This document shows, one piece after another, positions 53,997 to 63,786 of a stretch of 64,000 nucleotides of DNA (positions are counted from its first letter, which is position 1; the number at the start of each line of letters is the position of its first letter). The notes under the pieces are model-generated. The model saw only the letters and a list, made by a program, of their open reading frames with translations, was not told the DNA's origin and searched no databases. The translations under genes were made by a program, and so were the position numbers. Where the stretch lies: assembly GCF_009857815.1 (NCBI RefSeq), contig NZ_WVVW01000010.1:1-64000 (forward strand). Direction: 5' to 3'. This DNA is from Pseudomaricurvus sp. HS19. Lineage in GTDB: Bacteria > Pseudomonadota > Gammaproteobacteria > Pseudomonadales > Cellvibrionaceae.

Positions 53997-55448
53997 ATGT
54001 TCAAGACCTTGATTGTGCTCGATGGCGAGCTGGAGTTGCCCGCTGACAAAGCCGTAACCGCCATCAGTTTCCAGGATTACCTGCATCAGTACCCGAAACT
54101 GAACGAGCCCAAAACCCGGATTATCAACCTGTGCGATACCGAGACCTACCTCAGCAAGGGCTACTATTGTTCGCTGCTGGCGGAGGCTCGCGATCACCAG
54201 GTGTTGCCCAGTGTCAAAACCATTAACGGCCTGCGCGCCGGTGATGAAGGCGATGTCAGTGCGCAGTTCAAAACTGAACTGGCAGCCATGGGGTCCATTG
54301 CGGCCGCACAGGAGCATCTGGTCTGCTTCGGGCGCACCGCATCAGAGCCGCTGCGCAAACTGGCGCGCAAGGTGTTTCAGCAGTTCCCGGCGCCGGTACT
54401 GAAGCTGACCCTGGAGCCGGCCGGCAGTGGTATTCGCCTGCGGGTCAGCTGTCACTCCTACTCTTCGCTGGAAGGGCGGGAGCGGGAGCAGTTTCTCGCC
54501 GACCTGTGGGAGTTTATGCAGAACTCCTGGCGCATCGGCGGCAAGCGCAAGCGTTTACGTTGGGATATGGCGATCCTGGTGAACAGCCAGGAAAAAGTAC
54601 CGCCCAGTAGTCGCGAGGCCATCAGTCGTTTTGTAAAGGCGGCGGAAAAACACGGTATCAATGCCGAGCCGTTAGAGATCTCTCAAATCGAAAACATCGC
54701 CTATTACGACGCGCTGTTTATCCGTGAGACAACCGCCATTGACCACCACACCTATCGGCTGGCATCCAAGGCGGAGCAGAAGGGCCTGGTGGTGATTGAT
54801 GATCCGGTGTCGATCCTGCGCTGCTGCAACAAGGTCTACCTGCACGATGCTTTCAGCTACCAGAAGGTGCCGAGCCTGAAAACCCTGGTGGTGGATGATG
54901 CCGGTGAGCGGAGTGTGGAGATGCTGGAGCAGGCTTTTGGCTACCCGCTGGTACTGAAGATGCCGGAGGGATCGTTTTCCCGGGGTGTGTTCAAGGTGAA
55001 GGATCGCGGCCAGCTGGTGGACAAGCTGCAGGAGCTGCTGCAGCAGAGTGCGCTGGTGCTGGCACAGGAGTATCTGTTCACCGACTATGACTGGCGCATC
55101 GGCGTGCTCAATGGCCGGGCGATCTACGCCTGTCGCTATTTGATGGCACGCAACCACTGGCAGATCTACAACCACGACTCCAAGCGCTTCTCTTCCGGCG
55201 GTTTTGAAACCCTGCCGACGTTTGAGGTGCCCAAGTGTGTGCTGGATGCGGCCCTGAAGGCAGCGCGCATTATTGGTGATGGTCTCTACGGTGTCGATGT
55301 GAAGGAGCTGGATGGCAAGGCCTATGTGCTGGAGGTAAATGACAACCCCAGCATCGACTACAAGGTGGAGGACGCCTACCTGGGCAACGAGCTGTACATG
55401 CAGATCATGGCTGAATTCCAGCGCCGGCTGGAGGCGCGGGGACGTTGA
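53997..55448 (+). CDS. RimK-like ATP-grasp ligase with N-terminal RLAN domain
   Basis: A 483-residue protein. Residues 1-150 fit the RimK-like ligase N-terminal domain (RIINLCDTETYLSKGYYCSL and onward). The rest is an ATP-grasp ligase: IDDPVSILRCCNKVYLHDAF, VLKMPEGSFSRGVFKV, AQEYLFTDYDWRIGVLNG, GVDVKELDGKAYVLEVNDNP. Such enzymes form amide bonds between amino acids or add residues to protein tails; the substrate here is unknown. It overlaps the following gene by 4 bp (TTGA). Confidence 0.9.
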   Translation: MFKTLIVLDGELELPADKAVTAISFQDYLHQYPKLNEPKTRIINLCDTETYLSKGYYCSLLAEARDHQVLPSVKTINGLRAGDEGDVSAQFKTELAAMGSIAAAQEHLVCFGRTASEPLRKLARKVFQQFPAPVLKLTLEPAGSGIRLRVSCHSYSSLEGREREQFLADLWEFMQNSWRIGGKRKRLRWDMAILVNSQEKVPPSSREAISRFVKAAEKHGINAEPLEISQIENIAYYDALFIRETTAIDHHTYRLASKAEQKGLVVIDDPVSILRCCNKVYLHDAFSYQKVPSLKTLVVDDAGERSVEMLEQAFGYPLVLKMPEGSFSRGVFKVKDRGQLVDKLQELLQQSALVLAQEYLFTDYDWRIGVLNGRAIYACRYLMARNHWQIYNHDSKRFSSGGFETLPTFEVPKCVLDAALKAARIIGDGLYGVDVKELDGKAYVLEVNDNPSIDYKVEDAYLGNELYMQIMAEFQRRLEARGR

Positions 55449-56602
55449 GCGTGCAGCGTGGCATGACCAGTAAGGAGGTAAAGCCCGAAGCACAGTCTGC
55501 GCCACTGCAGCTGCGGGCGGCCACGGAGGAGGATGTCGACCAGTTGCTGGCCATCGAGCAGCAGTGCTTCAGCAGTGACCGCCTCAGTCGGCGCAGTTTC
55601 CGGCGCTGGCTCAAGGCCCGTCATGCGCTGCTGCTGGTGGCGCAGCGCAGTGAGTCTGAAGCGGGCGGAGACCTTTTGGGATATGGCCTGGCCTGGTTGC
55701 ACAAGGGCACCCGCCTGGCGCGACTCTATTCGCTGGCGGTATTACCGGCGGCCCGCGGTCTCGGTGTGGCGCGGCAGTTGATGGAAGCGCTGGAGAAGGG
55801 GGCGGCTGCCCGTGGGCGGCTCTATATGCGATTGGAAGTAGCCAAACGCAACCAGCGTGCCATTGATCTCTACCAGGCCTGCGGTTATCAGGTGTTTGGT
55901 GAATACTTCGACTACTACGAAGATCACGACGATGCGCTGCGCATGCAGAAAAAGATTCAGCGCATGCGGGATCCGCAACAGCGGCTGACACCCTGGTACG
56001 CCCAGACCACCGAATTTACCTGTGGTCCGGCGGCGCTGATGATGGCCATGGCCAGCCTCGGCTCCGACCTGGTGATGGATCGCGGCCTGGAGCTGGATTT
56101 GTGGCGCGAGGCCACCACCATCTTCATGACCTCCGGTCATGGCGGCTGCCACCCGGTGGGGCTGGCACTGTCGGCGCAACAGCGTGGCTGTCGCGCTGAG
56201 GTCTATCTCAATACCCATGGTCCGCTGTTTATCGATGGGGTGCGTACCGCCCACAAGAAAGACATTATTACCCTGGTGCACGAACAGTTTGTGGCGCGGG
56301 CGGTGCAGCAGCAGGTGCCTGTCCACTATTGCGATATTGGTCAGAAGGATCTGGCGGAGCTGTTGCAGTCAGGGCGGGCGGTGTTGATGTTGATCAGCAC
56401 CTATCGCCTGGATGGCAAAAAGGCGCCCCACTGGGTGACGCTGACCGGCATGGACGAGCACTGCTTCTATCTCCATGATCCGGAGCTGGCCACCGAGCAG
56501 CAGGCTATCGATTGTCAGTATCTGCCCATCGCCCGCGATGACTTTGATCGCATGACGGCGTTTGGTGCCGGACGCCTGCGCGCGGCGGTGGTGCTGGGCT
56601 GA
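55445..56602 (+). CDS. GNAT acetyltransferase fused to peptidase C39-like domain
   Basis: A 385-residue two-domain enzyme. Residues about 18-170 are a RimI-like GNAT domain (LRAATEEDVDQLLAIEQQCF, LAVLPAARGLGVARQLMEAL, NQRAIDLYQACGYQ). Residues about 180-385 are a C39-like cysteine peptidase: TTEFTCGPAALMMAMASLG supplies the cysteine, and APHWVTLTGMDEHCFYLHDP the histidine and aspartate. Translation starts at TTG overlapping the upstream stop, with GGAGG 9 bp before it; GTG 55451 or ATG 55463 are alternatives. The pairing with a RimK-like ligase is a recurring proteobacterial arrangement of unknown purpose. Confidence 0.88.
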   Translation: MSVQRGMTSKEVKPEAQSAPLQLRAATEEDVDQLLAIEQQCFSSDRLSRRSFRRWLKARHALLLVAQRSESEAGGDLLGYGLAWLHKGTRLARLYSLAVLPAARGLGVARQLMEALEKGAAARGRLYMRLEVAKRNQRAIDLYQACGYQVFGEYFDYYEDHDDALRMQKKIQRMRDPQQRLTPWYAQTTEFTCGPAALMMAMASLGSDLVMDRGLELDLWREATTIFMTSGHGGCHPVGLALSAQQRGCRAEVYLNTHGPLFIDGVRTAHKKDIITLVHEQFVARAVQQQVPVHYCDIGQKDLAELLQSGRAVLMLISTYRLDGKKAPHWVTLTGMDEHCFYLHDPELATEQQAIDCQYLPIARDDFDRMTAFGAGRLRAAVVLG

Positions 56603-56622
56603 GATTGGCGGTTGCGGCCGGC

Positions 56623-57219
56623 TCAGGTGTCGTCGCGGTAGGCGTCGTTGGTTTCGTAATGGGTGTCGTGGCGGTCGAGGGTGCCGATATCCAGTACCGG
56701 TGAGGCGTCGATGTGCTGGGCATCCATCATCTGCGCCACCCGCTGCAGGGAGGAGATGATCATGGTCTGTTCCCAGGGCTGCAGGTCGGCAAACTGCCGT
56801 GCGAACTGATCCTGCAGCGGCATGGGGGCGTCTTTCAGGGTTTCCAGGGCGGCGTCCGTGAGGTGGGCGTGCACCTTGCGCTTGTCTTCCCGTGAACGCT
56901 CCCGGTAGACCAGCTCCCGTTTCTCCAGGCGATCGAGAATGGTGGTGACGGTGGCCTGGCTGAGGCTCATCTCTGTCGCCAGCTCGCCAATAGTCACTTC
57001 ACCCTTGTCGCGAATGGTCTGCAGCAGAAGGATCTGCGGCGCGGTCAGGCCTGTGGTCTTGGCCAGGTGCTTGGAGTGCAGGTCGGTCGCCCGGATCACC
57101 CGCCTCAGTGCCACCAGCACCTCTTCAATGCTGTTCAAAATCAGCTCTCCGCCGTTCAGTTGCAGCGGCACATTATAGCGGTGGGGGTCTATATCTCTAC
57201 TGCTTTTCATATCTCCCAT
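56623..57219 (-). CDS. ectR: MarR-family regulator, probable EctR
   Basis: A 198-residue MarR-type winged-helix protein: LTAPQILLLQTIRDKGEVTI, LATEMSLSQATVTTILDRLE, and wing REDKRKVHAHLTDAA. Located head-to-head with ectABC and matching the EctR repressors of ectoine operons in methylotrophs and other gammaproteobacteria. ATG at 57219 is preceded by GGAAG; the open frame to 57318 adds 33 residues unlike the family. It converges with the GNAT/C39 gene. Probable operators lie in the 331-bp divergent gap, which otherwise holds no gene. Confidence 0.88.
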   Translation of the reverse strand: MGDMKSSRDIDPHRYNVPLQLNGGELILNSIEEVLVALRRVIRATDLHSKHLAKTTGLTAPQILLLQTIRDKGEVTIGELATEMSLSQATVTTILDRLEKRELVYRERSREDKRKVHAHLTDAALETLKDAPMPLQDQFARQFADLQPWEQTMIISSLQRVAQMMDAQHIDASPVLDIGTLDRHDTHYETNDAYRDDT

Positions 57220-57393
57220 ACTGATCTTCCCGGTGCGCCTCACGGCTGCCCGGACTCTCTGTAGTTGTCGTGTAGTTGTCCTGTGGCAGCCGCTCGCGGC
57301 GGCGCCTTGGTCTGTCATGCCTCATAACCGGCTGCGGCCTGTTGCCTGCCCTCTGGCCTATCCGGGGGGATGGGGCGATTGGATCTGTAATAA

Positions 57394-57423
57394 TATTTAG
57401 TGTACTATGTTTAGATGTCTAAA
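57394..57423. promoter_or_regulatory. Tandem EctR-like operators
   Basis: Two adjacent imperfect palindromes with 2-bp centres. TATTTAGT-GT-ACTATGT (57394-57410) resembles the published Methylomicrobium EctR site TATTTAGT-GT-CTATATA. TTTAGA-TG-TCTAAA (57410-57423) has perfect 6-bp arms. They lie 130-155 bp before ectA in a strongly AT-rich part of the gap. Confidence 0.65.
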
Positions 57424-57496
57424 TAAATATGACTCCTGATTTTGCTGTATTTCACGGTTTTGGCGTGTTTAATCGGGTTTTGTCGTTAAATATTCA

Positions 57497-57510
57497 TTTA
57501 GATGTAAAAC
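57497..57510. promoter_or_regulatory. Third EctR-like half-site
   Basis: TTTAGA-TG-TAAAAC repeats the left arm and centre of the operator at 57410 with a weaker right arm, 41 bp before ectA, where it could block the promoter. Confidence 0.45.
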
Positions 57511-57550
57511 TAACTTAAAGAATATATCCCAGAGAGTTCAAAGAACTGCA

Positions 57551-58048
57551 ATGAATGACGGAATTGAATTGCGGCCGCCGCAGCGCGCCGATGGTATGGC
57601 GGTGCATCGCCTGATCGCACAGTGCCCGCCGCTGGATCCCAACTCCAGCTACTGCAATTTCCTCCAGTGCGGGCACTTTGCCGCCACCTCGGTCGCCGCC
57701 GAGCGTGATGGTGAGCTGGTGGGGTTTATCTCCGGTTACCGCAGGCCGGACGCGCCACAGACGCTGTTTATCTGGCAGGTGGCGGTCTCTGAGGCAGCGC
57801 GGGGCTGTGGGCTGGCATCGCGGATGTTGCACCACATCGTGGATCGCCATGAGGACCTGACCCACATGGAGACCACCATCACCCCGGATAACCAGGCCTC
57901 CTGGGCGCTGTTTGAGCGTTTCGCCGAGCGCCGCGAGGCGCCGGTGGAGGCAGCGGTATGGCTGGACCGCGAGCGCCACTTTGAGGGCCTGCACGACAGC
58001 GAGGAGCTGGTCTGCATCGGCCCGTTTGGCGCGCTGGCCAGGAACTAA
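57551..58048 (+). CDS. ectA: L-2,4-diaminobutyrate N-acetyltransferase
   Basis: GNAT enzyme acetylating diaminobutyrate to N-gamma-acetyl-diaminobutyrate, step two of ectoine synthesis. The 165-residue protein has LRPPQRADGMAVHRLIAQCP, the family-specific LDPNSSYCNFLQCGHFA, the acetyl-CoA loop QVAVSEAARGCGLASRML, and TTITPDNQASWALF. First gene of ectABC-ask; controlled by the EctR-like sites upstream. Confidence 0.96.
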   Translation: MNDGIELRPPQRADGMAVHRLIAQCPPLDPNSSYCNFLQCGHFAATSVAAERDGELVGFISGYRRPDAPQTLFIWQVAVSEAARGCGLASRMLHHIVDRHEDLTHMETTITPDNQASWALFERFAERREAPVEAAVWLDRERHFEGLHDSEELVCIGPFGALARN

Positions 58049-59416
<1,368 letters not shown>

Positions 59417-59500
59417 ATCGCGCCTTGACCCTTTTGTTTCTGCCGTCGCAGCGCCATAGGCGCTGCGCGGCCGACTGCTATCTTTATTCCGGAGTAAATT

Positions 59501-59905
59501 ATGATTGTTCGTACCCTGCAAGAAGCCAATAAATCCTCCCGTCGTATTGTCTCCCCGGACGGTAACTGGGAGAGCACGCGCATGGCGCTGAAAAACGACG
59601 GCATGGGCTTTTCCTTTCACATCACCACCATCTACAAGGGTGCCGATTTCCGCATGCACTACCAGAACCACCTGGAGTCTGTGTACTGCGTTGCCGGTAA
59701 AGGCGAAATTGAATCCCTGGAAGACGGCAAGGTTTACCCCATCGAGGCCGGTACGCTGTACCTGCTGGATAAGCACGACCGCCATATCCTGCGCGCGTTC
59801 GAAGAGATGACCATGGCCTGTGTCTTTAACCCGCCACTGCACGGTACCGAAGTCCACAACAAGGATGGTGCTTACGAGCTGGACGCGGAGAGCATCGAAT
59901 CCTGA
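59501..59905 (+). CDS. ectC: Ectoine synthase
   Basis: Cupin enzyme that cyclises N-gamma-acetyl-diaminobutyrate to ectoine. The 134-residue protein has [14 protein letters not shown], the metal ligands in [16 protein letters not shown] (glutamate and tyrosine) and the late histidine in [13 protein letters not shown]. Preceded by GGAGTAA; 84 bp after ectB. No ectD hydroxylase follows. Confidence 0.97.
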   Translation: MIVRTLQEANKSSRRIVSPDGNWESTRMALKNDGMGFSFHITTIYKGADFRMHYQNHLESVYCVAGKGEIESLEDGKVYPIEAGTLYLLDKHDRHILRAFEEMTMACVFNPPLHGTEVHNKDGAYELDAESIES

Positions 59906-59987
59906 GTCTGCTGGCAGGGTGGCGGGCGCCGCAGGGCGTGGCGCCACCGGGTAATGGCAATCAGAGACTGACTACAGGAGATTTGAG

Positions 59988-61451
59988 GTGACTGAACAAC
60001 AGACTTTGCAGCACACGGTAGAAAAAATCGGCGGTACGTCCATGTCCGACTATGGGTCCGTGCGGGACAACATCATTGCGCGACCGCTGCTGGATGAAGA
60101 GGGCAACCGCATTCCCCGTATTTTTGTGGTGTCAGCCTACGGTGGTATTACCGACCGTTTGCTGGAGCACAAGAAGAATGGCCAGCCAGGTATCTATGCG
60201 TTGTTTGCCAGCGCTACAGAGGACAGTGGCTGGTTGCGGGCCTTTGATGAGCTGCGCGAAGAGCTGCAGGCCATCAACGGACGCCTGTTTGGTGAAGGTG
60301 AGCTGCTGGCGGAGGCCAACACCTTTATCGATGCGCGGCTGCAGCAGGCGCGCCAGTGCCTGCAGGATCTGCAGAGCCTCTGTTCCCATGGTCACTTCGC
60401 CCTGGCTTCCCACCTCGCCACTGTGCGGGAAATGCTGGCCAGTATCGGTGAGGCCCACAGCGCCTGGAATACTGCCACGCTGCTGCGTCGCGACGGCATC
60501 AATGCCTGTTTTGTGGATCTCTCCGGATGGAATAGTGCCGAGCACCTGCCGCTGGATGAGCACATCCAGAAGGCAATGGCGGCGGTGGACCTGCAGACGC
60601 AGGTACCTATCGTCACCGGCTATGCCCACACCGATGAGGGGCTGATGTCCACCTTTGACCGCGGTTACAGCGAGATGACCTTCAGTCGCCTGGCGGTTAT
60701 CACCCGCGCCCGTGAGGCGGTGATCCACAAGGAGTTCCACCTCAGCAGTGCTGACCCGCGTCTCGTCGGCGCCGACAAGGCCGTGCCTATTGGTCGCACC
60801 AACTACGATGTTGCGGACCAGCTGGCCAACCTCGGTATGGAGGCCATTCACCCGAAAGCGGCCAAGGGACTGCGCCAGGACAGTATTCCCCTGCGGGTCA
60901 AAAACACTTTTGAACCTGAGCATACCGGTACCCTGATTACCGGTGACTACGTCAGTGATGAGCCTTGCGTAGAGATCATCGCCGGTTGCACCGGTGTCTA
61001 CGCGCTGGAGCTGTTTGACCAGGACATGGCGGGTAACATCCACGACTATGATCGTGAAATCCTCGCGGCCATCAAGCGCTTCAAGGGGCATGTGATTTCC
61101 AAGGATATCAATGCCAATACCATCACCCACTTCCTCAAGACCAACCTGAAGACGGTGAAGCGCATTCGTGCCCTGCTGGAGAAGCGTTACCCGGATGCGG
61201 AGCTGGATGTGCGCAAGGTGGCCATCGTGTCTGCTATTGGCAGCGATATGAAGATCCCCGGCATCCTCGCTAAAACCGTGCAGGCGGTGGCGCAGGAGAA
61301 TGTCAGCGTCCTGGCCATTCACCAGTCCATGCGTCAGGTAGATATGCAGTTGGTGGTGGATGAGAGCGACTACGACCAGACGGTCAGGGCGCTGCACCAG
61401 TCACTGGTTGAGGTGCACGATCACGGAAGAGCCATATGCCTCGCCTGTTAA
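59988..61451 (+). CDS. ask: Ectoine-type aspartate kinase (Ask_Ect)
   Basis: Makes aspartyl phosphate to supply aspartate semialdehyde to EctB; the ectoine-linked class is reported to be less feedback-sensitive than the housekeeping enzyme. The 487-residue protein has VEKIGGTSMSDYGSVRDNI, FVVSAYGGITDRLL, TGYAHTDEGLMSTFDRGYSE, KEFHLSSADPRLVGADK, and C-terminal ACT-type segments (VAIVSAIGSDMKIPGILAKT). It starts with GTG or the equivalent codon at 59988 after AGGAGATTTGAG. The next gene overlaps its end by 16 bp. Confidence 0.95.
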   Translation: MTEQQTLQHTVEKIGGTSMSDYGSVRDNIIARPLLDEEGNRIPRIFVVSAYGGITDRLLEHKKNGQPGIYALFASATEDSGWLRAFDELREELQAINGRLFGEGELLAEANTFIDARLQQARQCLQDLQSLCSHGHFALASHLATVREMLASIGEAHSAWNTATLLRRDGINACFVDLSGWNSAEHLPLDEHIQKAMAAVDLQTQVPIVTGYAHTDEGLMSTFDRGYSEMTFSRLAVITRAREAVIHKEFHLSSADPRLVGADKAVPIGRTNYDVADQLANLGMEAIHPKAAKGLRQDSIPLRVKNTFEPEHTGTLITGDYVSDEPCVEIIAGCTGVYALELFDQDMAGNIHDYDREILAAIKRFKGHVISKDINANTITHFLKTNLKTVKRIRALLEKRYPDAELDVRKVAIVSAIGSDMKIPGILAKTVQAVAQENVSVLAIHQSMRQVDMQLVVDESDYDQTVRALHQSLVEVHDHGRAICLAC

Positions 61452-62371
61452 CTCTGGGTTTATTGATATTGATGCCGCTGCTGGTGGCGGCACAAGAGAG
61501 TGCACCAGCGACCGCCAATGAAGAGCACCTGCAGGCCACAGTCGATGGCTTGCAGGAGCCTCTCTACTCCCCGTTTGTTGAGCGCTACATGCTCGACGAG
61601 TTGCGGCAGTTGCGCTCCGAGCAGGCACAGGCCAAGCAGGAGCTGCTGCAGCAGATTGTGGATCGCGAACACCGGGCGGTGGATCGCGCCGTCTCCTACG
61701 CTACGGATACCGTAACCTACTTCTTCTACCTGATCGCTGCCGCCAGCTCGATTCTGGTGGTGGTGGGCTGGAGTTCGATCCGCGACATCAAGGAACGTGT
61801 GCACAGCCTGGCTGACGAAGAGATCTCCCGCCTGATTAACGAGTACGAGCAGCGACTGGAGAATATCGAGCAGCAGCTGCAGCAGAAATCCCGCCACATC
61901 GAAGAGAACCGCGAAGAGATCGAGCTGACCCAGGAGGTGCAGTCCATGTGGCTGCGGGCGCAGCAGGAGAGTTCTCCGGCCACCAAGATCAAAATCTACG
62001 ACGATATCCTGCAGCGCAAACCCCGCGATTGTGAGGCCCTGACCTACAAGGCGGACGCGGTACTGGAGCTGCACGAACCGCAGTGGGCGGTGAACCTGTG
62101 TCGCCAGGCGCTGGATATCGACCCGGATAACGCTCACGCCTTCTATCAACTGGCTTGCGCCTGCACGGTGCTGCAACAGCCGGAAGAGGCGCTGAACTAC
62201 CTGCAGCAGGCAATTGAATTGCGCGATGACTACCGCGAACAGGTGCTGGTGGATCCGGCCCTGCAGCCTCTGCATGAACATGCCGCTGCCCGGCTCCTGC
62301 TGGGCTTGCGGGACAGGGAGCCGGGTGCCGGGTCGGAAACAATAAAAACAATGGAGGCTGAGCCCGCGTAA
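61436..62371 (+). CDS. Membrane-anchored coiled-coil TPR protein
   Basis: A 311-residue protein overlapping the end of ask by 16 bp, with GGAAGA before its ATG, hence part of the ectoine operon. It has a signal peptide (LLTLGLLILMPLLVAAQ), a short region, a transmembrane helix near residues 97-118 (YFFYLIAAASSILVVVGW), a coiled coil to about 170 (EEISRLINEYEQRLENIEQQ), then two or three TPR repeats (ALTYKADAVLELHEPQWAVN and ALDIDPDNAHAFYQLACACT). After cleavage and one membrane pass, the TPR part would be cytosolic. Probably a scaffold; specific role unknown. Confidence 0.75.
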   Translation: MPRLLTLGLLILMPLLVAAQESAPATANEEHLQATVDGLQEPLYSPFVERYMLDELRQLRSEQAQAKQELLQQIVDREHRAVDRAVSYATDTVTYFFYLIAAASSILVVVGWSSIRDIKERVHSLADEEISRLINEYEQRLENIEQQLQQKSRHIEENREEIELTQEVQSMWLRAQQESSPATKIKIYDDILQRKPRDCEALTYKADAVLELHEPQWAVNLCRQALDIDPDNAHAFYQLACACTVLQQPEEALNYLQQAIELRDDYREQVLVDPALQPLHEHAAARLLLGLRDREPGAGSETIKTMEAEPA

Positions 62372-62373
62372 CC

Positions 62374-63786
62374 ATGGTTATCTCTTTTATTATCTGTCTT
62401 GCGGTGTTCGCACTGATTGGCATCTCGTCGGTGATCAGTAGCCGCGGAACCAAGGCCGATTACTATCTGGCCAGCTCCAGTGTGCGTCCCTGGCTGGTGG
62501 GGCTCAGTGCGGTGGCCACCAACAACAGCGGTTACATGTTTATTGGTGTTATCGGCTACACCTATGTCACCGGCCTGGCGTCGGTGTGGTTGATGGTGGG
62601 CTGGCTGCTGGGTGATTACCTGGCGTCGCTCTACGTACACAGACGTCTGCGCGACGCCACCCAGAGCAGTGGTGAGGTCAGTTACTCGGCGGTGCTGGCC
62701 AACTGGTATGGGCAGAATCACTCACAGTTACAGCGGGTGATCGGACTGGTATCCCTGCTGTTTCTGATCACCTATGCCTCTGCGCAGTTGCTGGCCGGCA
62801 GCAAGGCGTTGCACGTGCTGTTTCACTGGCCCCTGTGGTCGGGGGCGGTAATGGGGGCGGTGATGGTGTGCGCCTACTGTTTCGCCGGCGGTATCCGTGC
62901 GTCCATCTGGACGGATGCAGCGCAGTCGGTGGTGATGATGCTGGCCATGGGGTTGTTGCTGTTTACGGCGGTGCAACACCTCGGTGGCGGCAGTGAGGTG
63001 CTGCAGCAGTGGCAGCAGATCGACGGCTTTATGAACTGGGTGCCCCGGGACTTGCCGTTTCCCGGTTGGGTTGGCGGGTTGATGTTTGCGCTAAGTTGGT
63101 TGGTGGCGGGCTGGTCAGTGATCGGGCAGCCCCATGTCATGGTGCGTTTTATGACCCTCGACGATAACCACGGCATGAACCGCGCCCGCGTCTGGTACTA
63201 CCTCTGGTTCACTATCTTTTATGCCATGGCCACGGCAGTGGGGATGTTGTCCCGGCTCTTCCTTGCCGATACCGGTAGTTTCGATGCCGAGCTGGCGCTG
63301 CCGACCCTGGCTATGGAGTTGCTGCCGGCGGCGCTGGTGGGGTTGATCCTGGCCGGTATCTTCGCCGCCACCATGTCCACGGCAGACTCCCTGGTGCTGA
63401 GTTGCTCGGCGGCCATTACCCATGACCTGGTGCCGCACCGGATTGAACGCCCGCTGTTGTTAAAGCTGGTAACCGTAGCGGTCACCGGTGTGGCCCTGTT
63501 GCTGGCCCTGTCAGGCAGCCAGAGTGTCTTCAGTATGGTGATTCTCGCCTGGTCCGGCCTGGGCAGTGCCTTTGCGCCGCTGCTGCTGGCGCTGTGTCTC
63601 GGGGCGCGCCCCGGCCAGGGGCTGAGTCTGTTGGCACTGGTGGCGGGACTGGCAGTCGCCATTGGCTGGCGTCAGTTGGGCTGGCATGCCCACGTCTACG
63701 AAGGGCTGCCGGGTGTGCTGGCGGGACTGCTGGTGTTGCTGCCCGCCATTCTCCGTCGCCCGCGAGCGGTTACGGCGCAGGCTTGA
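62374..63786 (+). CDS. Sodium:solute symporter family transporter
   Basis: A 470-residue membrane protein with about 12-13 transmembrane helices of the SSS (PutP-like) family. Conserved segments: SSRGTKADYYLASSSVRPW, SAVATNNSGYMFIGVIGYTY, CFAGGIRASIWTDAAQSVVM, and the sodium-site region AGIFAATMSTADSLVLSCSA near residues 326-345. It follows the TPR gene by 2 bp and belongs to the ectoine operon, so uptake of proline, ectoine or a related compatible solute is the likely role. Substrate cannot be fixed by eye. Confidence 0.9.
   Translation: MVISFIICLAVFALIGISSVISSRGTKADYYLASSSVRPWLVGLSAVATNNSGYMFIGVIGYTYVTGLASVWLMVGWLLGDYLASLYVHRRLRDATQSSGEVSYSAVLANWYGQNHSQLQRVIGLVSLLFLITYASAQLLAGSKALHVLFHWPLWSGAVMGAVMVCAYCFAGGIRASIWTDAAQSVVMMLAMGLLLFTAVQHLGGGSEVLQQWQQIDGFMNWVPRDLPFPGWVGGLMFALSWLVAGWSVIGQPHVMVRFMTLDDNHGMNRARVWYYLWFTIFYAMATAVGMLSRLFLADTGSFDAELALPTLAMELLPAALVGLILAGIFAATMSTADSLVLSCSAAITHDLVPHRIERPLLLKLVTVAVTGVALLLALSGSQSVFSMVILAWSGLGSAFAPLLLALCLGARPGQGLSLLALVAGLAVAIGWRQLGWHAHVYEGLPGVLAGLLVLLPAILRRPRAVTAQA

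Noticed and set aside
57220-57318. Longer EctR N-terminus
   Set aside because: The extra 33 residues are arginine-rich and unlike MarR proteins, and ATG 57219 has a ribosome site.
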